In this document: positions 50,947-61,433 of the stretch, in pieces
How positions within the stretch are numbered: the stretch's first letter is position 1
Layout of the letters: each line of letters starts with the position of its first letter
NCBI RefSeq assembly: GCF_013359695.1
Contig: NZ_JABFMU010000002.1
Coordinates: forward strand, 248,001-312,000
Length of the DNA: 64,000 nt
Direction: 5' to 3'
From: Pseudomonas sp. C2B4
GTDB taxonomy: Bacteria > Pseudomonadota > Gammaproteobacteria > Pseudomonadales > Pseudomonadaceae
The notes under the pieces: generated by a model
Told to the model about the DNA's origin: nothing
Database searches by the model: none
What the model saw: the letters and a program-made list of their open reading frames with translations, nothing else
Program-made: the position numbers and the translations under genes

Positions 50947-52428
50947 ATGATCCGCGAAGAATTCCTGCGTTTGGCCGCTGCTGGCTACAACCGCATTCCG
51001 CTTGCCTGCGAAACCCTGGCCGACTTCGACACACCTTTGTCGATCTACCTGAAACTGGCCGACGAGCCTAACTCCTACCTGCTGGAATCGGTGCAGGGCG
51101 GCGAAAAATGGGGCCGTTACTCGATCATCGGCCTGCCGTGCCGCACCGTACTACGGGTTCATGATCATCACGTCAGCGTGACCGTCGACGGCGTCGAAAC
51201 CGAAAGCCATGACGTCGAAGACCCGTTGGCCTTCGTCGAAGCCTTCAAGGCTCGGTACAACGTACCGACCATCGCCGGTTTGCCGCGCTTCAACGGTGGC
51301 CTGGTGGGTTACTTCGGTTACGACTGCGTGCGTTATGTGGAAAAGCGCCTGGGTAAATGCCCGAATCCGGATCCGCTGGGTGTGCCGGACATTCTGCTGA
51401 TGGTGTCCGATGCGGTGGTGGTGTTCGACAACCTCGCTGGCAAAATGCACGCGATCGTTCTGGCCGACCCGGCCCGGGAAGACGCCTTCGAGCAAGGCCG
51501 TGCGAGACTTGAAGAGCTGCTGGAAAAACTCCGTCAACCGATCACCCCGCGCCGTGGCCTGGATTTCAGCAAGCAGCAATCGGCTGACCCGGTGTTCCGT
51601 TCCAGTTTCACCCAGGACGATTACGAAAAAGCGGTCGATACCATCAAGGAATACATCCTGGCCGGTGACTGCATGCAGGTCGTGCCGTCCCAGCGCATGT
51701 CGATCGACTTCAAGGCTGCACCCATCGATCTGTACCGCGCGCTGCGGTGCTTCAACCCGACGCCGTACATGTACTTCTTCAACTTCGGCGACTTCCACGT
51801 CGTCGGCAGTTCGCCGGAAGTGCTGGTTCGGGTCGAAGACAACCTGATCACCGTGCGCCCGATTGCCGGCACTCGCCCACGCGGGGCCAACGAAGAGGCG
51901 GACCTGGCGCTGGAAAAAGACCTGCTCTCGGACGCCAAGGAAATCGCTGAACACCTGATGCTGATCGACCTGGGTCGCAACGATACCGGTCGTGTGTCGG
52001 AAGTCGGCTCGGTGAAGCTCACCGAGAAAATGGTCATCGAGCGTTATTCCAATGTGATGCACATCGTGTCCAACGTCACCGGTCAATTGAAGGCTGGGCT
52101 GACGGCCATGGATGCGCTGCGGGCGATTCTGCCGGCGGGTACCTTGTCCGGCGCACCGAAAATTCGTGCGATGGAAATCATCGACGAGCTGGAACCGGTC
52201 AAGCGCGGTGTCTACGGCGGCGCCGTTGGCTACTTTGCCTGGAACGGCAACATGGACACCGCCATTGCGATCCGCACGGCGGTCATCAAGAACGGCGAAC
52301 TGCATGTGCAGGCCGGTGGCGGCATCGTCGCCGACTCGGTGCCGGCGCTGGAATGGGAAGAAACCCTGAACAAGCGCCGCGCGATGTTCCGCGCCGTAGC
52401 GCTGGCTGAACAAACTCCACAAGGCTGA
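50947..52428 (+). CDS. trpE: Anthranilate synthase component I
   Basis: A 493-residue chorismate-utilising enzyme. The N-terminal tryptophan-feedback motif appears as [19 protein letters not shown]. The catalytic C-terminal half has [37 protein letters not shown] and GGAVGYFAW. With TrpG it makes anthranilate. It is separated from gph by 70 bp and from trpG by 114 bp. Confidence 0.97.
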   Translation: MIREEFLRLAAAGYNRIPLACETLADFDTPLSIYLKLADEPNSYLLESVQGGEKWGRYSIIGLPCRTVLRVHDHHVSVTVDGVETESHDVEDPLAFVEAFKARYNVPTIAGLPRFNGGLVGYFGYDCVRYVEKRLGKCPNPDPLGVPDILLMVSDAVVVFDNLAGKMHAIVLADPAREDAFEQGRARLEELLEKLRQPITPRRGLDFSKQQSADPVFRSSFTQDDYEKAVDTIKEYILAGDCMQVVPSQRMSIDFKAAPIDLYRALRCFNPTPYMYFFNFGDFHVVGSSPEVLVRVEDNLITVRPIAGTRPRGANEEADLALEKDLLSDAKEIAEHLMLIDLGRNDTGRVSEVGSVKLTEKMVIERYSNVMHIVSNVTGQLKAGLTAMDALRAILPAGTLSGAPKIRAMEIIDELEPVKRGVYGGAVGYFAWNGNMDTAIAIRTAVIKNGELHVQAGGGIVADSVPALEWEETLNKRRAMFRAVALAEQTPQG

Positions 52429-52542
52429 CCGATGAACGTTGCCCGTATGCCGGCCGCCTTGAACGATCAAGCGCTGGACGCTGCGGGCCCTTCATTCGAA
52501 GGCTGTATTAGTAGTCAGTGAATTCAAGAGGTTCTTAACGCC

Positions 52543-53136
52543 ATGTTGCTGATGATCGATAACTACGACTCTTTTACCTACAACGTTGTGCAGTACCTGG
52601 GTGAGCTGGGCTCCGAGGTCAAAGTCGTGCGCAACGACGAATTGACCGTTGCCGAAATCGAAGCCCTCAACCCCGAGCGCATCGTCGTTTCCCCTGGGCC
52701 TTGCACCCCGACCGAAGCCGGCGTCTCGATTGACGTGATCAAGCACTTTGGCGGCAAACTGCCGATTCTCGGTGTGTGCCTGGGTCACCAGTCCATCGGC
52801 CAGGCCTTTGGCGGTGATGTGGTCCGTGCCCGGCAGGTCATGCACGGCAAGACCAGCCCGGTGTTCCATGAGGACAAGGGGGTCTTCGCAGGCCTGAATA
52901 ACCCGCTGACAGTTACCCGCTATCATTCATTGATCGTTAAGCGCGAAACTTTGCCCGATTGCCTCGAACTGACCGCCTGGACTCAATTTGAAGACGGTTC
53001 GGTCGACGAAATCATGGGCCTGCGCCACAAAACCCTGAACATCGAAGGTGTGCAGTTCCACCCCGAGTCGATCCTGACCGAGCAGGGCCACGAACTGTTC
53101 GCGAACTTCCTCAAACAAACCGGCGGCACGCGCTAA
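52543..53136 (+). CDS. trpG: Anthranilate synthase component II (glutamine amidotransferase)
   Basis: A 197-residue class I amidotransferase. Nucleophile Cys in [15 protein letters not shown], then the His-Glu pair in [14 protein letters not shown]. It supplies ammonia to TrpE and may also serve PabB. It heads trpGDC; trpD follows 9 bp later. Confidence 0.96.
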   Translation: MLLMIDNYDSFTYNVVQYLGELGSEVKVVRNDELTVAEIEALNPERIVVSPGPCTPTEAGVSIDVIKHFGGKLPILGVCLGHQSIGQAFGGDVVRARQVMHGKTSPVFHEDKGVFAGLNNPLTVTRYHSLIVKRETLPDCLELTAWTQFEDGSVDEIMGLRHKTLNIEGVQFHPESILTEQGHELFANFLKQTGGTR

Positions 53137-53145
53137 GGATCTTTC

Positions 53146-54195
53146 ATGAATATCAAGACAGCCCTGAGCCGTATCGTCGAGCAGCTCGACCTCACCACCG
53201 ATGAAATGCGCGATGTGATGCGTGAAATCATGACCGGACAATGCACGGACGCGCAGATCGGCGCGTTCATGATGGCCATGCGCATGAAGAGCGAAAGCAT
53301 CGATGAGATCGTTGGCGCTGTGTCGGTCATGCGCGAGCTGGCGGACAAGGTCGAGCTCAAGACCCTCGATGGCGTGGTGGATGTGGTCGGCACCGGCGGT
53401 GATGGTGCGAACATTTTCAACGTATCGACCGCTTCCTCTTTTGTAGTGTCGGCGGCCGGTTGCACCGTGGCCAAGCATGGTAACCGAGCGGTCTCGGGCA
53501 AGAGTGGCAGTGCTGACTTGCTGGAGGCGGCCGGTATCTATCTGAACCTGACACCGGTTCAGGTGGCGCGCTGCATCGACAACGTCGGCATCGGTTTCAT
53601 GTTTGCCCAGACCCATCACAAAGCCATGAAATACGCCGCTGGCCCGCGCCGTGACCTCGGCCTGCGGACCCTGTTCAACATGCTCGGCCCGCTTACGAAT
53701 CCGGCCGGCGTGAAGCATCAGGTGGTGGGGGTCTTCACCCAGGCGTTGTGCCGGCCGCTTGCAGAAGTCTTGCAGCGTCTGGGCAGCAAACACGTGCTGG
53801 TGGTGCATTCCAAAGACGGGCTGGACGAATTCAGCCTGGCGGCACCGACCTTTGTTGCCGAGCTCAAGAATGATCAGATCACTGAATATTGGGTTGAGCC
53901 GGAAGATCTGGGCATGAAGAGCCAGAGCCTGCATGGTCTGTCAGTCGATGGCCCGGAAGCCTCGTTGGCGCTGATTCGCGATGCGTTGGGCAAGCGTAAG
54001 ACCGAGAACGGCCAGAAAGCTGCCGAAATGATTGTGCTCAACGCCGGGGCGGCACTGTATGCCGCCGACCTGGCCAACAGTTTGAAACAGGGCGTGGAGC
54101 TTGCGCACGACGCCCTGCACACCGGTCTCGCTCGGGAAAAGCTCGAGGAACTGGGTGCGTTTACCGCGGTATTCAAAGTGGAGAATGAGGGATGA
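53146..54195 (+). CDS. trpD: Anthranilate phosphoribosyltransferase
   Basis: A 349-residue TrpD. The PRPP-binding [37 protein letters not shown] and LGPLTNPAG are conserved. It makes phosphoribosyl-anthranilate. Its stop overlaps the trpC start (ATGA). Confidence 0.97.
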   Translation: MNIKTALSRIVEQLDLTTDEMRDVMREIMTGQCTDAQIGAFMMAMRMKSESIDEIVGAVSVMRELADKVELKTLDGVVDVVGTGGDGANIFNVSTASSFVVSAAGCTVAKHGNRAVSGKSGSADLLEAAGIYLNLTPVQVARCIDNVGIGFMFAQTHHKAMKYAAGPRRDLGLRTLFNMLGPLTNPAGVKHQVVGVFTQALCRPLAEVLQRLGSKHVLVVHSKDGLDEFSLAAPTFVAELKNDQITEYWVEPEDLGMKSQSLHGLSVDGPEASLALIRDALGKRKTENGQKAAEMIVLNAGAALYAADLANSLKQGVELAHDALHTGLAREKLEELGAFTAVFKVENEG

Positions 54196-55028
54196 GTGTA
54201 CCGACGGTTCTGGAAAAGATCCTGGCGCGCAAGGTCGAGGAAGTTGCCGAGCGTAGTGCTCGCGTCAGCCTGGCCGAGCTGGAAGATCTGGCCAAGGCGG
54301 CCGATGCACCCCGCGGTTTTGCCAAGGCGCTGCTGGCTCAGGCCAAGCTGAAACAGCCGGCAGTCATTGCAGAGATCAAGAAAGCATCACCGAGCAAAGG
54401 CGTGATTCGCGAGAACTTCGTTCCTGCCGACATCGCCAGGAGCTACGAGCAGGGTGGCGCGACCTGTCTGTCGGTGCTGACCGATATCGATTACTTCCAA
54501 GGTGCCGACGCGTATCTGCAGCAGGCCCGCGCGGCGTGCAAATTGCCGGTGATCCGTAAGGATTTCATGATCGATCCCTACCAGATCGTCGAAGCCCGTG
54601 CCCTGGGCGCAGATTGCGTGCTGTTGATCGTCTCCGCCCTGGATGACGTGAAAATGGCCGAGCTGGCGTCGGTGGCCAAAGGCGTCGGCCTCGATGTGCT
54701 GGTGGAAGTCCATGATGGCGACGAGCTGGAGCGGGCCTTGAAAACCCTCGACACGCCGTTGGTTGGTATCAACAACCGTAACCTGCACACTTTCGATGTC
54801 AGCCTGGAAACCACGCTCGACCTGTTGCCGCGCATCCCGCGTGATCGTCTGGTGATCACCGAAAGCGGCATTCTTAATCGTGCCGATGTTGAACTGATGG
54901 AAATCAGCGACGTCTACGCGTTCCTGGTCGGCGAAGCGTTCATGCGTGCCGAGAGCCCGGGTACCGAGCTGCAGCGCCTGTTCTTCCCGGAGCGTGGCGT
55001 TCCCGTCAGCGGCTCGACCCTCGACTGA
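54192..55028 (+). CDS. trpC: Indole-3-glycerol-phosphate synthase
   Basis: A 278-residue TIM barrel. Active-site segments: [20 protein letters not shown], the Lys in [25 protein letters not shown] and ITESGI. There is no fused TrpF domain, unlike E. coli. It ends the trpGDC operon; a REPIN follows. Confidence 0.97.
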   Translation: MSVPTVLEKILARKVEEVAERSARVSLAELEDLAKAADAPRGFAKALLAQAKLKQPAVIAEIKKASPSKGVIRENFVPADIARSYEQGGATCLSVLTDIDYFQGADAYLQQARAACKLPVIRKDFMIDPYQIVEARALGADCVLLIVSALDDVKMAELASVAKGVGLDVLVEVHDGDELERALKTLDTPLVGINNRNLHTFDVSLETTLDLLPRIPRDRLVITESGILNRADVELMEISDVYAFLVGEAFMRAESPGTELQRLFFPERGVPVSGSTLD

Positions 55029-55050
55029 TTACTCGCAAACCGAGTCGACC

Positions 55051-55133
55051 CCTTCGCGAGCCGGCTCGCTCCCACATTGGATTTTTGGTGTTAGTAAATC
55101 CTTATGTAGGTGCGAGTCTGCTCGCGAAGGCGG
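55051..55133. repeat. REPIN between trpC and the lipoate-ligase-like gene
   Basis: Inverted REP copies at 55051-55076 and 55103-55133, somewhat diverged (GCCGGC and GCGAGTCTGC cores). Confidence 0.85.
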
Positions 55134-55173
55134 CATAAGATGCACCACAGACTTCACGTCCTACGGAAACCTT

Positions 55174-55875
55174 ATGACCTCACCTATCTCCCTGACCATC
55201 GAAGCCGGCCTGCAAGCCGAACAGGATTTGCTGGCATCGGTCTGCTCCGGCGACGCGGAGTTTGGCCTGTTGTTCTGGCAGCCGAGCGATCGAGCGTTGG
55301 TCATGCCACGACGGTTGAACCGACTGCCCGGCTTCGATCACGCCTGCGAAGTCTCCGCTGCAGCCGGTTGGCCAGTGCTGTTGCGCGAGACCGGTGGAGA
55401 ACCGGTACCGCAATCGGCTTCGACCATCAACATCGCACTGGTTTACGCCCCGCCGCGTAGTGAAGGTGATCTGAATCGCATCGAATCCGGTTACCGGCGT
55501 CTGTGCGATCCGATCTGTCAGTTGCTGGATGAGTTGGGCGGCACTTCATCGCTTGGCGAAATCGAAGGGGCATTTTGCGATGGCCGCTTCAACGTCAACC
55601 TGGATGGACGCAAGATGGTTGGCACCGCCCAGCGCTGGCGTCAGAGCCAGGGCGGCCAACGCCCGGTAGGCCTGGTGCACGGTGCAATGCTGCTGGATAA
55701 CGAGCGTGAATCGATGGTGGCGGCTGTCAACCGTTTCAACGAGGCTTGTGGCCTGGAGCAACGGGTGCGAGCTGAGAGCCACATCGCTTTGCATGAGAAA
55801 TTTACGGCACCCGATGCGCTGACGCGTCTCGATGAACTCTATCGGCAAATGCTGGCGCAGATGTTCAACGCTTGA
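55174..55875 (+). CDS. Lipoate-protein ligase A-like protein
   Basis: A 233-residue member of the biotin/lipoate A/B protein ligase family. The conserved Lys region reads GRKMVGTAQRW and is followed by VGLVHGAMLLD. The usual RRxGGG loop is altered to RETGGEPVPQ, so true lipoate ligation is uncertain. The ATG at 55174 follows the REPIN; frames extending upstream read through it and are not credible. It lies between trpC and the convergent vfr. Confidence 0.75.
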   Translation: MTSPISLTIEAGLQAEQDLLASVCSGDAEFGLLFWQPSDRALVMPRRLNRLPGFDHACEVSAAAGWPVLLRETGGEPVPQSASTINIALVYAPPRSEGDLNRIESGYRRLCDPICQLLDELGGTSSLGEIEGAFCDGRFNVNLDGRKMVGTAQRWRQSQGGQRPVGLVHGAMLLDNERESMVAAVNRFNEACGLEQRVRAESHIALHEKFTAPDALTRLDELYRQMLAQMFNA

Positions 55876-55885
55876 GTTTGCAGGC

Positions 55886-56530
55886 TTAGCGCGTACCGAA
55901 GACCACCATGGTCTTGCCTTTGACGTCCACCAGGTTGCGTTCCTCAAGGTCCTTGAGTACGCGCCCGACCATTTCCCGCGAACACCCGACAATTCTCCCG
56001 ATTTCCTGACGGGTCACCTTGATCTGCATGCCGTCGGGGTGAGTCATTGCGTCGGGTTGCTTGCACAATTCCAGTAGGCAGCGGGCGACGCGACCGGTCA
56101 CGTCGAAAAACGCCAGGTCACCGACCTTGCGGGTGGTATTGCGCAGACGTTGTGCGATTTGTCCGCTGAGCACGTAAAGAATGTCTGGATCCTGCTGCGA
56201 CAATTCACGGAATTTTGCGTAGCTGATTTCCGCGACTTCGCATTCGACCTTGGCGCGCACCCAGGCGCTGCGTTCCTGTTCCAGGCCTGCTTGCTCAAAC
56301 AGACCCAGTTCGCCAAAGAAGTCTCCGGCATTCAGGTAGGCGATGATCATTTCCCGGCCGTCGTCATCCTCGATCAGGATCGTGACCGAGCCTTTAATGA
56401 TGAAGAACAGCGTTTCCGAGCGGTCGCCGGCACAAATGATGTTGCTCTTGGCCTGATAGCGGCGGCGCTGGCAATGCATCAACAATTTGTCGAGGTTTTT
56501 GATCTTGGGTGTGGGGGCAATAGCAACCAT
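55886..56530 (-). CDS. vfr: Vfr, cAMP-binding CRP-family global regulator
   Basis: A 214-residue CRP-like protein. The cyclic-nucleotide domain has [14 protein letters not shown] and [20 protein letters not shown]. The C-terminal HTH has [20 protein letters not shown]. It is nearly colinear with P. aeruginosa Vfr, which controls virulence, type IV pili and quorum sensing there; in P. fluorescens and P. putida the regulon differs. It is divergent from the OsmC gene, mirroring crp-yhfA of E. coli. Confidence 0.96.
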   Translation of the reverse strand: MVAIAPTPKIKNLDKLLMHCQRRRYQAKSNIICAGDRSETLFFIIKGSVTILIEDDDGREMIIAYLNAGDFFGELGLFEQAGLEQERSAWVRAKVECEVAEISYAKFRELSQQDPDILYVLSGQIAQRLRNTTRKVGDLAFFDVTGRVARCLLELCKQPDAMTHPDGMQIKVTRQEIGRIVGCSREMVGRVLKDLEERNLVDVKGKTMVVFGTR

Positions 56531-56760
56531 GGTTGTATCCCGAAAAAGCTACACGGTATGTTTGGATTTTTTATGAATGACGGAAACTGTGGCAGATCTG
56601 GCCATGCGCCAGCGAATTGGCGTCAGCTTAACAGACGCTTCCAGCATTTTTCGAGAAATTACCTGCAAGTCAGATGGATCCGTCCTAGGAAGGCGAGCGC
56701 TGTCAATCCGGGGGCCTGTGCTAAGCTGGCGACCCTTTTTTATACAGTGGAGTCTTGGCG

Positions 56761-57183
56761 ATGAAGGCACGCATCCAATGGGCTGGCGAAGCCATGTTCC
56801 TCGGCGAATCCGGTAGTGGTCATGTCGTGGTCATGGATGGTCCGCCCGATGCAGGTGGTCGTAACCTGGGTGTACGGCCGATGGAAATGCTCCTGCTGGG
56901 TGTTGGCGGTTGCAGCAATTTCGATGTAGTCAGCATCCTCAAGAAATCCCGTCAGGCAGTCGAGAGTTGCGAAGCCTTCCTCGAGGCCGAACGCGCTACC
57001 GAAGATCCAAAGGTCTTCACCAAGATCCACATGCACTTCGTGGTCAAGGGGCGCGGTCTGAAAGAAGCCCAGGTCAAGCGCGCCATCGAGCTGTCAGCCG
57101 AGAAGTATTGCTCGGCGTCGATCATGCTTGGCGCCGCCGGTGTCGAGATCACCCACGACTACGAAATCATCGAACTCGGTTGA
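56761..57183 (+). CDS. OsmC/YhfA-family protein
   Basis: A 140-residue OsmC-fold protein. The two redox cysteines appear as GVGGCSNFDVVSIL and KYCSASIMLG. Classic OsmC/Ohr members reduce organic peroxides; the YhfA branch is not defined. The ATG at 56761 has GTGGAG upstream. It is divergent from vfr. Confidence 0.9.
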   Translation: MKARIQWAGEAMFLGESGSGHVVVMDGPPDAGGRNLGVRPMEMLLLGVGGCSNFDVVSILKKSRQAVESCEAFLEAERATEDPKVFTKIHMHFVVKGRGLKEAQVKRAIELSAEKYCSASIMLGAAGVEITHDYEIIELG

Positions 57184-57240
57184 ATCGACATTCAACTATC
57201 ATAAAAGCAGTGCAGACTCTGGCGATCCCCAGCTGACGTC

Positions 57241-57421
57241 TGCATAATGCGCCACTTTTTTCAGGGTAGTGGCCCGTCAGCCGACAGGCCGCTCACCCGA
57301 ACAAACAACCAAAATCGCCATCGCGAAGAGGTGTTAACCGTCCTACGCAGGTGCGTCGTTCGCATCTGACGGGCATGCTTGATCACGCGGCCGGGCCGCA
57401 ATACATAGAGAGTTTTTAACG
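57241..57421 (+). promoter_or_regulatory. Structured leader of speD
   Basis: After a CATAAT -10-like box (57243-57248) the untranslated region can form three hairpins: AGTGGCC/GGCCGCT (57268-57293), a stem AGGTGCG/CGCATCT capped by TCGTT inside CCGTC/GACGG (57338-57372), and GCGGC-CGG-GCCGC (57387-57399). GAGAG precedes the GTG start. No ORF of note lies inside. Confidence 0.45.
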
Positions 57422-58216
57422 GTGAAAAGCAAACTCAAGCTCCACGGGTTCAATAACCTGACAAAGACCTTGAGCTTCAACATCTATGACATCTGCTACG
57501 CGGAAACCCCGCAAGACCAACAGGCTTACGTCGAGTACATCAATAAAGAGTACAACGCCAAGCGCCTGACGCAGATCCTCACAGAAGTTGTCGATATCAT
57601 TGGTGCCAACATCCTGAACATCGCCAGTCAGGACTACGAGCCACAGGGCGCCAGCGTCACGATTCTGATCTCTGAAGAGCCGGTGACCCCGACCGACAGC
57701 CAGATCGAAGAATCGCCGGGCCCGTTGCCCGAAATCATCCTGGCCCACCTCGACAAGAGCCACATCACGGTGCACACCTACCCGGAAATTCATCCGGATG
57801 ACGGTATTGCTACCTTCCGTGTGGATATCGATGTGTCGACTTGCGGGGTCATTTCACCGCTTAAAGCGCTCAACTTCCTGATTCATCAGTTCGATTCGGA
57901 CATCGTGACGGTGGATTACCGTGTGCGCGGTTTCACCCGTGACGTTGAAGGCAAGAAGCACTTCATCGACCACGAGATCAACTCGATTCAGAACTACCTC
58001 TCCGAAGACACCCGCGACGCGTACCAGATGACCGACGTGAACGTGTACCAGGAAAACCTGTTCCACACCAAAATGCTGCTGAAGAACTTCGAACTGGATA
58101 ACTATCTGTTCGGCGACGCTACCAGCAACCTGTCTACCGAGCAGCGTGCTCAGGTGACCGAGCGTGTGAAACACGAAATGCTCGAAATCTTCTACGCACG
58201 CAATATGCCGAACTAA
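57422..58216 (+). CDS. speD: S-adenosylmethionine decarboxylase proenzyme
   Basis: A 264-residue class 1A AdoMetDC. Self-cleavage should occur before Ser113 in [13 protein letters not shown], giving the pyruvoyl cofactor. It makes decarboxylated SAM for spermidine synthesis. The start is GTG. Length equals E. coli SpeD. A strong terminator follows. Confidence 0.97.
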   Translation: MKSKLKLHGFNNLTKTLSFNIYDICYAETPQDQQAYVEYINKEYNAKRLTQILTEVVDIIGANILNIASQDYEPQGASVTILISEEPVTPTDSQIEESPGPLPEIILAHLDKSHITVHTYPEIHPDDGIATFRVDIDVSTCGVISPLKALNFLIHQFDSDIVTVDYRVRGFTRDVEGKKHFIDHEINSIQNYLSEDTRDAYQMTDVNVYQENLFHTKMLLKNFELDNYLFGDATSNLSTEQRAQVTERVKHEMLEIFYARNMPN

Positions 58217-58227
58217 GATCTTCGAAC

Positions 58228-58265
58228 AAAAAAAAGGCGACTACCTCACGGCAGTCGCCTTTTTT
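58228..58265 (+). terminator. Terminator of speD
   Basis: Stem AAAAAGGCGACT..AGTCGCCTTTTT with short A and T runs, directly past the speD stop. The symmetry would also serve coq7 from the other side. Confidence 0.93.
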
Positions 58266-58284
58266 ATTGCTTTCATGAAACCCT

Positions 58285-58312
58285 TGTGGGAGCGAGCTGC
58301 TCGCGAAAGCGG
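58285..58312. repeat. Single, shortened REP
   Basis: TGTGGGAGCGAGC-TGCTCGCG, then AAAGCGG, lacks one C of the usual core. It has no partner and sits between the speD terminator and the coq7 stop. Confidence 0.8.
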
Positions 58313-58332
58313 TTTGCCGAACGACGTTGATA

Positions 58333-58980
58333 TCAGATCCGATAAGTACTCTTGGTCATCACCTTGGCCATCAAGCTCATTCCGAACTTCACCGGTGCCG
58401 GAAAGCGAAAGCCACCGGCCTCGAGTGCGCTCTCGGCATGCTGCTCTTCATCAATGCGCATCTGCTCGAGAATCGCCCGGGATTTTTCGTCTTCCGCCGG
58501 CAGTTGCTCAAGGTGCTCGTTCAGGTGCTTGCACACCTGATCTTCCGTCGCCGCGACAAACCCCAGGCTGACCTTATCGCTGATCAGCCCGGCAACTGCG
58601 CCGATCCCGAATGACATGCCGTAGAACAGCGGATTGAGAATGCTGGTGTGGCTGCCCAATTGCTTGATGCGTTGCTCGCACCAGACCAGATGATCGATTT
58701 CTTCTTCGGCGGCATGCTCCATGGCGGCGCGTACTTGCGGCAGCTTGGCGGTCAAGGCTTGCCCCTGGTACAGCGCCTGGGCGCAGACTTCGCCGGTATG
58801 GTTGATGCGCATCAGCCCGGCAACATGCCGGGTGTCTTCGTCGCTCAATTTTGCATCTGGCTGCACGATCGCGGGTGACGGGCGGTACGGCTGACCACTG
58901 AAGGGCAGCAGGGTACGCATCGCGGCATCGGCTTGCAGCAGAAGGCGGTCAATGGGCGAGTAGTGACGTTGGGTAGTCAT
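58333..58980 (-). CDS. coq7: Demethoxyubiquinone hydroxylase Coq7
   Basis: A 215-residue di-iron hydroxylase. Iron ligands fall in [29 protein letters not shown] and [10 protein letters not shown]. It carries out a late ring hydroxylation of ubiquinone. The ATG at 58980 is preceded by GGAGG; the frame is open upstream without a better start. Confidence 0.95.
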   Translation of the reverse strand: MTTQRHYSPIDRLLLQADAAMRTLLPFSGQPYRPSPAIVQPDAKLSDEDTRHVAGLMRINHTGEVCAQALYQGQALTAKLPQVRAAMEHAAEEEIDHLVWCEQRIKQLGSHTSILNPLFYGMSFGIGAVAGLISDKVSLGFVAATEDQVCKHLNEHLEQLPAEDEKSRAILEQMRIDEEQHAESALEAGGFRFPAPVKFGMSLMAKVMTKSTYRI

Positions 58981-59092
58981 GCTGACCTCCGGAGGAATCT
59001 CGGCGGCCAGTTTAACCCAATCGGCCGGGGAAGGTTTGCGCTGGGTCATTGTGGTGCAGTTGCTATGACAGTGTTGTGATACTTGTGCTCTA

Positions 59093-59117
59093 TGGGAGCA
59101 ACGGTGCGCCGCTCCCA
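59093..59117. repeat. REP-derived hairpin
   Basis: TGGGAGC..GCTCCCA with an 11-nt loop, between coq7 and the HIT gene. It looks like the outer parts of a collapsed REP pair and could end the HIT transcript. Confidence 0.45.
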
Positions 59118-59132
59118 CAGGTTTTGTTGCAC

Positions 59133-59471
59133 TCAGCCCGGCGGCCAGTGCATCTGGCGCTGACCCAGCACATGCATATGAATGTGATACACGGTCTGTC
59201 CCCCCAGATCATTGCAGTTCATGACCACGCGGAAGCCTTCTTCGCAACCCAGTTCCAGGGCCAGACGCTGGGCGGTGAACAGAATATGGCCGGCCAGTGC
59301 CTTGTCGTCCTCGGTCAGGTCATTCAAAGTGCGTACCGGTTTTTTCGGAACCACCAGAAAATGCACCGGTGCCTGCGGGGCGATGTCATGGAAGGCCAGG
59401 ACCTGGTCGTCTTCGTAAATGATCTTCGCCGGGATTTCCCGGTTGATGATCTTGGTGAACAGAGTATCCAC
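59133..59471 (-). CDS. HIT-family nucleotide-binding protein
   Basis: A 112-residue Hint-type protein with the triad HIHMHVLG near the C-terminus and [20 protein letters not shown] at the front. Such proteins hydrolyse purine nucleoside phosphoramidates. The start is GTG at 59471 with GGAG 9 nt upstream, giving the usual length. Confidence 0.93.
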   Translation of the reverse strand: MDTLFTKIINREIPAKIIYEDDQVLAFHDIAPQAPVHFLVVPKKPVRTLNDLTEDDKALAGHILFTAQRLALELGCEEGFRVVMNCNDLGGQTVYHIHMHVLGQRQMHWPPG

Positions 59472-59551
59472 AGTTGTTTTCTCCGTTGTTTGGGCTGGCC
59501 TGAGTGTACCCATGGGGCATGCGCCAGCCCAGTGTTTTGCCGTAGGACAGT

Positions 59552-60340
59552 TCAGCGTGGGCAGTAAGCCTTGTTGACCATGCCGGTGATTGTCCGGATC
59601 AGCCAGCGTGAGCCGAAGCGGGGCAGGGTGGCGAACCAGCGGTTACGCCGTCCGGGAATAATAATGGCGCGATTTTTCTCCAGCGCTCGAACGGTGTAGA
59701 GCGCGACTTCCTCCGGGCTCATCAGCAGCTTGCTTTCTGCTAGCTTGTCGGCGTTCAACTGGGCGGTGCGGAAAAATGCTGTACGGGTTGGGCCTGGGCA
59801 GAGAACCGAGACTTTGACCGCGCATTTTTTCAGCTCGACGCGCAACCCCTCGGAAAAGTGCAGCACATAGGCCTTGCTCGCGTAATAAGTGCTCATCCAC
59901 GGGCCAGGGTGGAAGGCGGCGACCGAGGCGACGTTCAGAATCTGCCCGCCACCTTGCAATGCCATGCTGTTGCCGATGGCATGGCACAGGCGAGTGAGGG
60001 CCAGGATGTTGACTTCGATCAGATCCTGTTCGGTCATCCAGTCCTGCGCCAGGAATGGGCCGCAAGTGCCAATGCCGGCGCAATTCACCAACAAGTCGAT
60101 CTGCCGGTCACCTTCCTCCAACTCCAGCAGAAAACCTGACAGGCGCAGCGGTTCGCCCAGATCGCAGGCGCGGAACAACACTTCCACGCCAAACCGTTGA
60201 GTCAGTTCAATCGCAATGCTTTCCAGCTGATCACGCTGTCGGGCCACCAATATCAGGCTGCGGCCGCGCCGGGCCAGCGCTTCGGCCATGGCCAGGCCAA
60301 TGCCGCTGGAAGCGCCGGTGATCAGAGCGTAACGGGTCAT
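59552..60340 (-). CDS. Short-chain dehydrogenase/reductase
   Basis: A 262-residue classical SDR. The cofactor site ALITGASSGIGLAMAEALAR is at the start, NCAG in the middle, and the catalytic Ser-Tyr-Lys includes YYASKAYV. Substrate unknown. The ATG at 60340 has GGAG 7 nt upstream. Hydrophobic residues near the C-terminus (LPRFGSRWLIRTITG) resemble lipid-acting SDRs. Confidence 0.92.
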   Translation of the reverse strand: MTRYALITGASSGIGLAMAEALARRGRSLILVARQRDQLESIAIELTQRFGVEVLFRACDLGEPLRLSGFLLELEEGDRQIDLLVNCAGIGTCGPFLAQDWMTEQDLIEVNILALTRLCHAIGNSMALQGGGQILNVASVAAFHPGPWMSTYYASKAYVLHFSEGLRVELKKCAVKVSVLCPGPTRTAFFRTAQLNADKLAESKLLMSPEEVALYTVRALEKNRAIIIPGRRNRWFATLPRFGSRWLIRTITGMVNKAYCPR

Positions 60341-60401
60341 GCAGTTCTCCATCGCAACAGCTCCGCGCCGCGACGCAGGTGTCACGAGCGGGGAGCGCTG
60401 T

Positions 60402-61358
60402 TCATTCTTGCGCAGAGTCTACAGGGGGCTGGGCTGCTTCGGCTGCATCGTCGGCGGAATTTGCGGGTGATTCGGTCTCGACGTCAATTTCATCGGTGAC
60501 CACCGAGCCACTTTCGTAGCTGCTTTCCAGGCTGCTTTCGTATTCCTGCTGGATCGTGGAGATGCCGCCGAGCATTGCGCCGACGAAAACAAGACCTATG
60601 AACACAATCCAGAGTGAACACAGCACTTTGACCGCAGTGCTGTTGGGGGGAGGGGGCGGGCCATAACGGTTGGCTCCGGTGTTGCCAGGCACGACCATGA
60701 TCACCAGCGGGAAGAAACTGCCCACGAAGGGGACGAGATTCAACAGCCAGAGCCAGCCCGACCAGCCGATATCGTGCAGGCGCTGGACGGTGAACAAAAT
60801 GCTGATAATTACAAACGCTAGGAACAGGAAGAACGCAAAGATGCCGCCGATGATTAGACCTGTGGTGGAGTCGCCGCTGACCAGCCCGAGGCCGATGAGC
60901 GCAAACACGCCGACAATGGGCAGGGTCACCAGGCTTAGCACCATGGTCCAGGCCAGAAAACGCAGGCGGCCGATCCGTCCCTCGACGCTGAACGGCTTGA
61001 GGGGGGCGAACTCGGGCACGCTTTCACCGACATTGGCTCGCGGTGGGGCGTAAGGGGATTCGGGTTCTGCCGGAGTGGCTTCAGGAGCGTGATAGTGAGC
61101 GTCCGATAGCTTCAGTTCGACCGAAGGTTCGGACTCGATTCGCGCATCGATCCCGGTGTCCTTCAGGGCTTGCAGATAAGTTTGCGCATCGACCTGTGAC
61201 AATTCGCGCTTGAGCGTAACCGGTTGGCCGCTGAACAGTCGTTCGACGGCGGCGACTTCGCTCTTGTAGAGCGCGGCGAGCTTGAGTTTGGCGGAGGAGA
61301 TATCAACGCCCGGCTGTAGCGAGCCGTCGAATACGATCTTGAAACGGTTTTCGCTCAT
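60402..61358 (-). CDS. DUF805 membrane protein
   Basis: A 318-residue protein. A soluble N-terminal part (1-100) resembles an alpha/beta substrate-recognition-like fold (FKIVFDGSLQPGVDI) of unknown role. A DUF805 membrane domain (about 120-285, GRIGRLRFLAWTM, TVQRLHDIGWSGWLW) and an acidic Ser/Glu-rich tail follow. The function of DUF805 proteins is not known. Confidence 0.88.
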   Translation of the reverse strand: MSENRFKIVFDGSLQPGVDISSAKLKLAALYKSEVAAVERLFSGQPVTLKRELSQVDAQTYLQALKDTGIDARIESEPSVELKLSDAHYHAPEATPAEPESPYAPPRANVGESVPEFAPLKPFSVEGRIGRLRFLAWTMVLSLVTLPIVGVFALIGLGLVSGDSTTGLIIGGIFAFFLFLAFVIISILFTVQRLHDIGWSGWLWLLNLVPFVGSFFPLVIMVVPGNTGANRYGPPPPPNSTAVKVLCSLWIVFIGLVFVGAMLGGISTIQQEYESSLESSYESGSVVTDEIDVETESPANSADDAAEAAQPPVDSAQE

Positions 61359-61433
61359 TGCCGAGGCATCCTTGTCGCGAGTGTTTGAGTGCGTGAAGTG
61401 TAGGGCCAGCCAAGGATGGCTGGCCTGAATCTT

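Noticed and set aside
52429-52542. A Trp-codon leader peptide for trpG
   Set aside because: No frame in the trpE-trpG gap has tandem Trp codons, so a classical leader for trpGDC is not supported.
54946-55173. 76-codon N-terminal extension of the lipoate-ligase-like gene
   Set aside because: It runs through the end of trpC and a REPIN. The ATG at 55174 begins the family homology.
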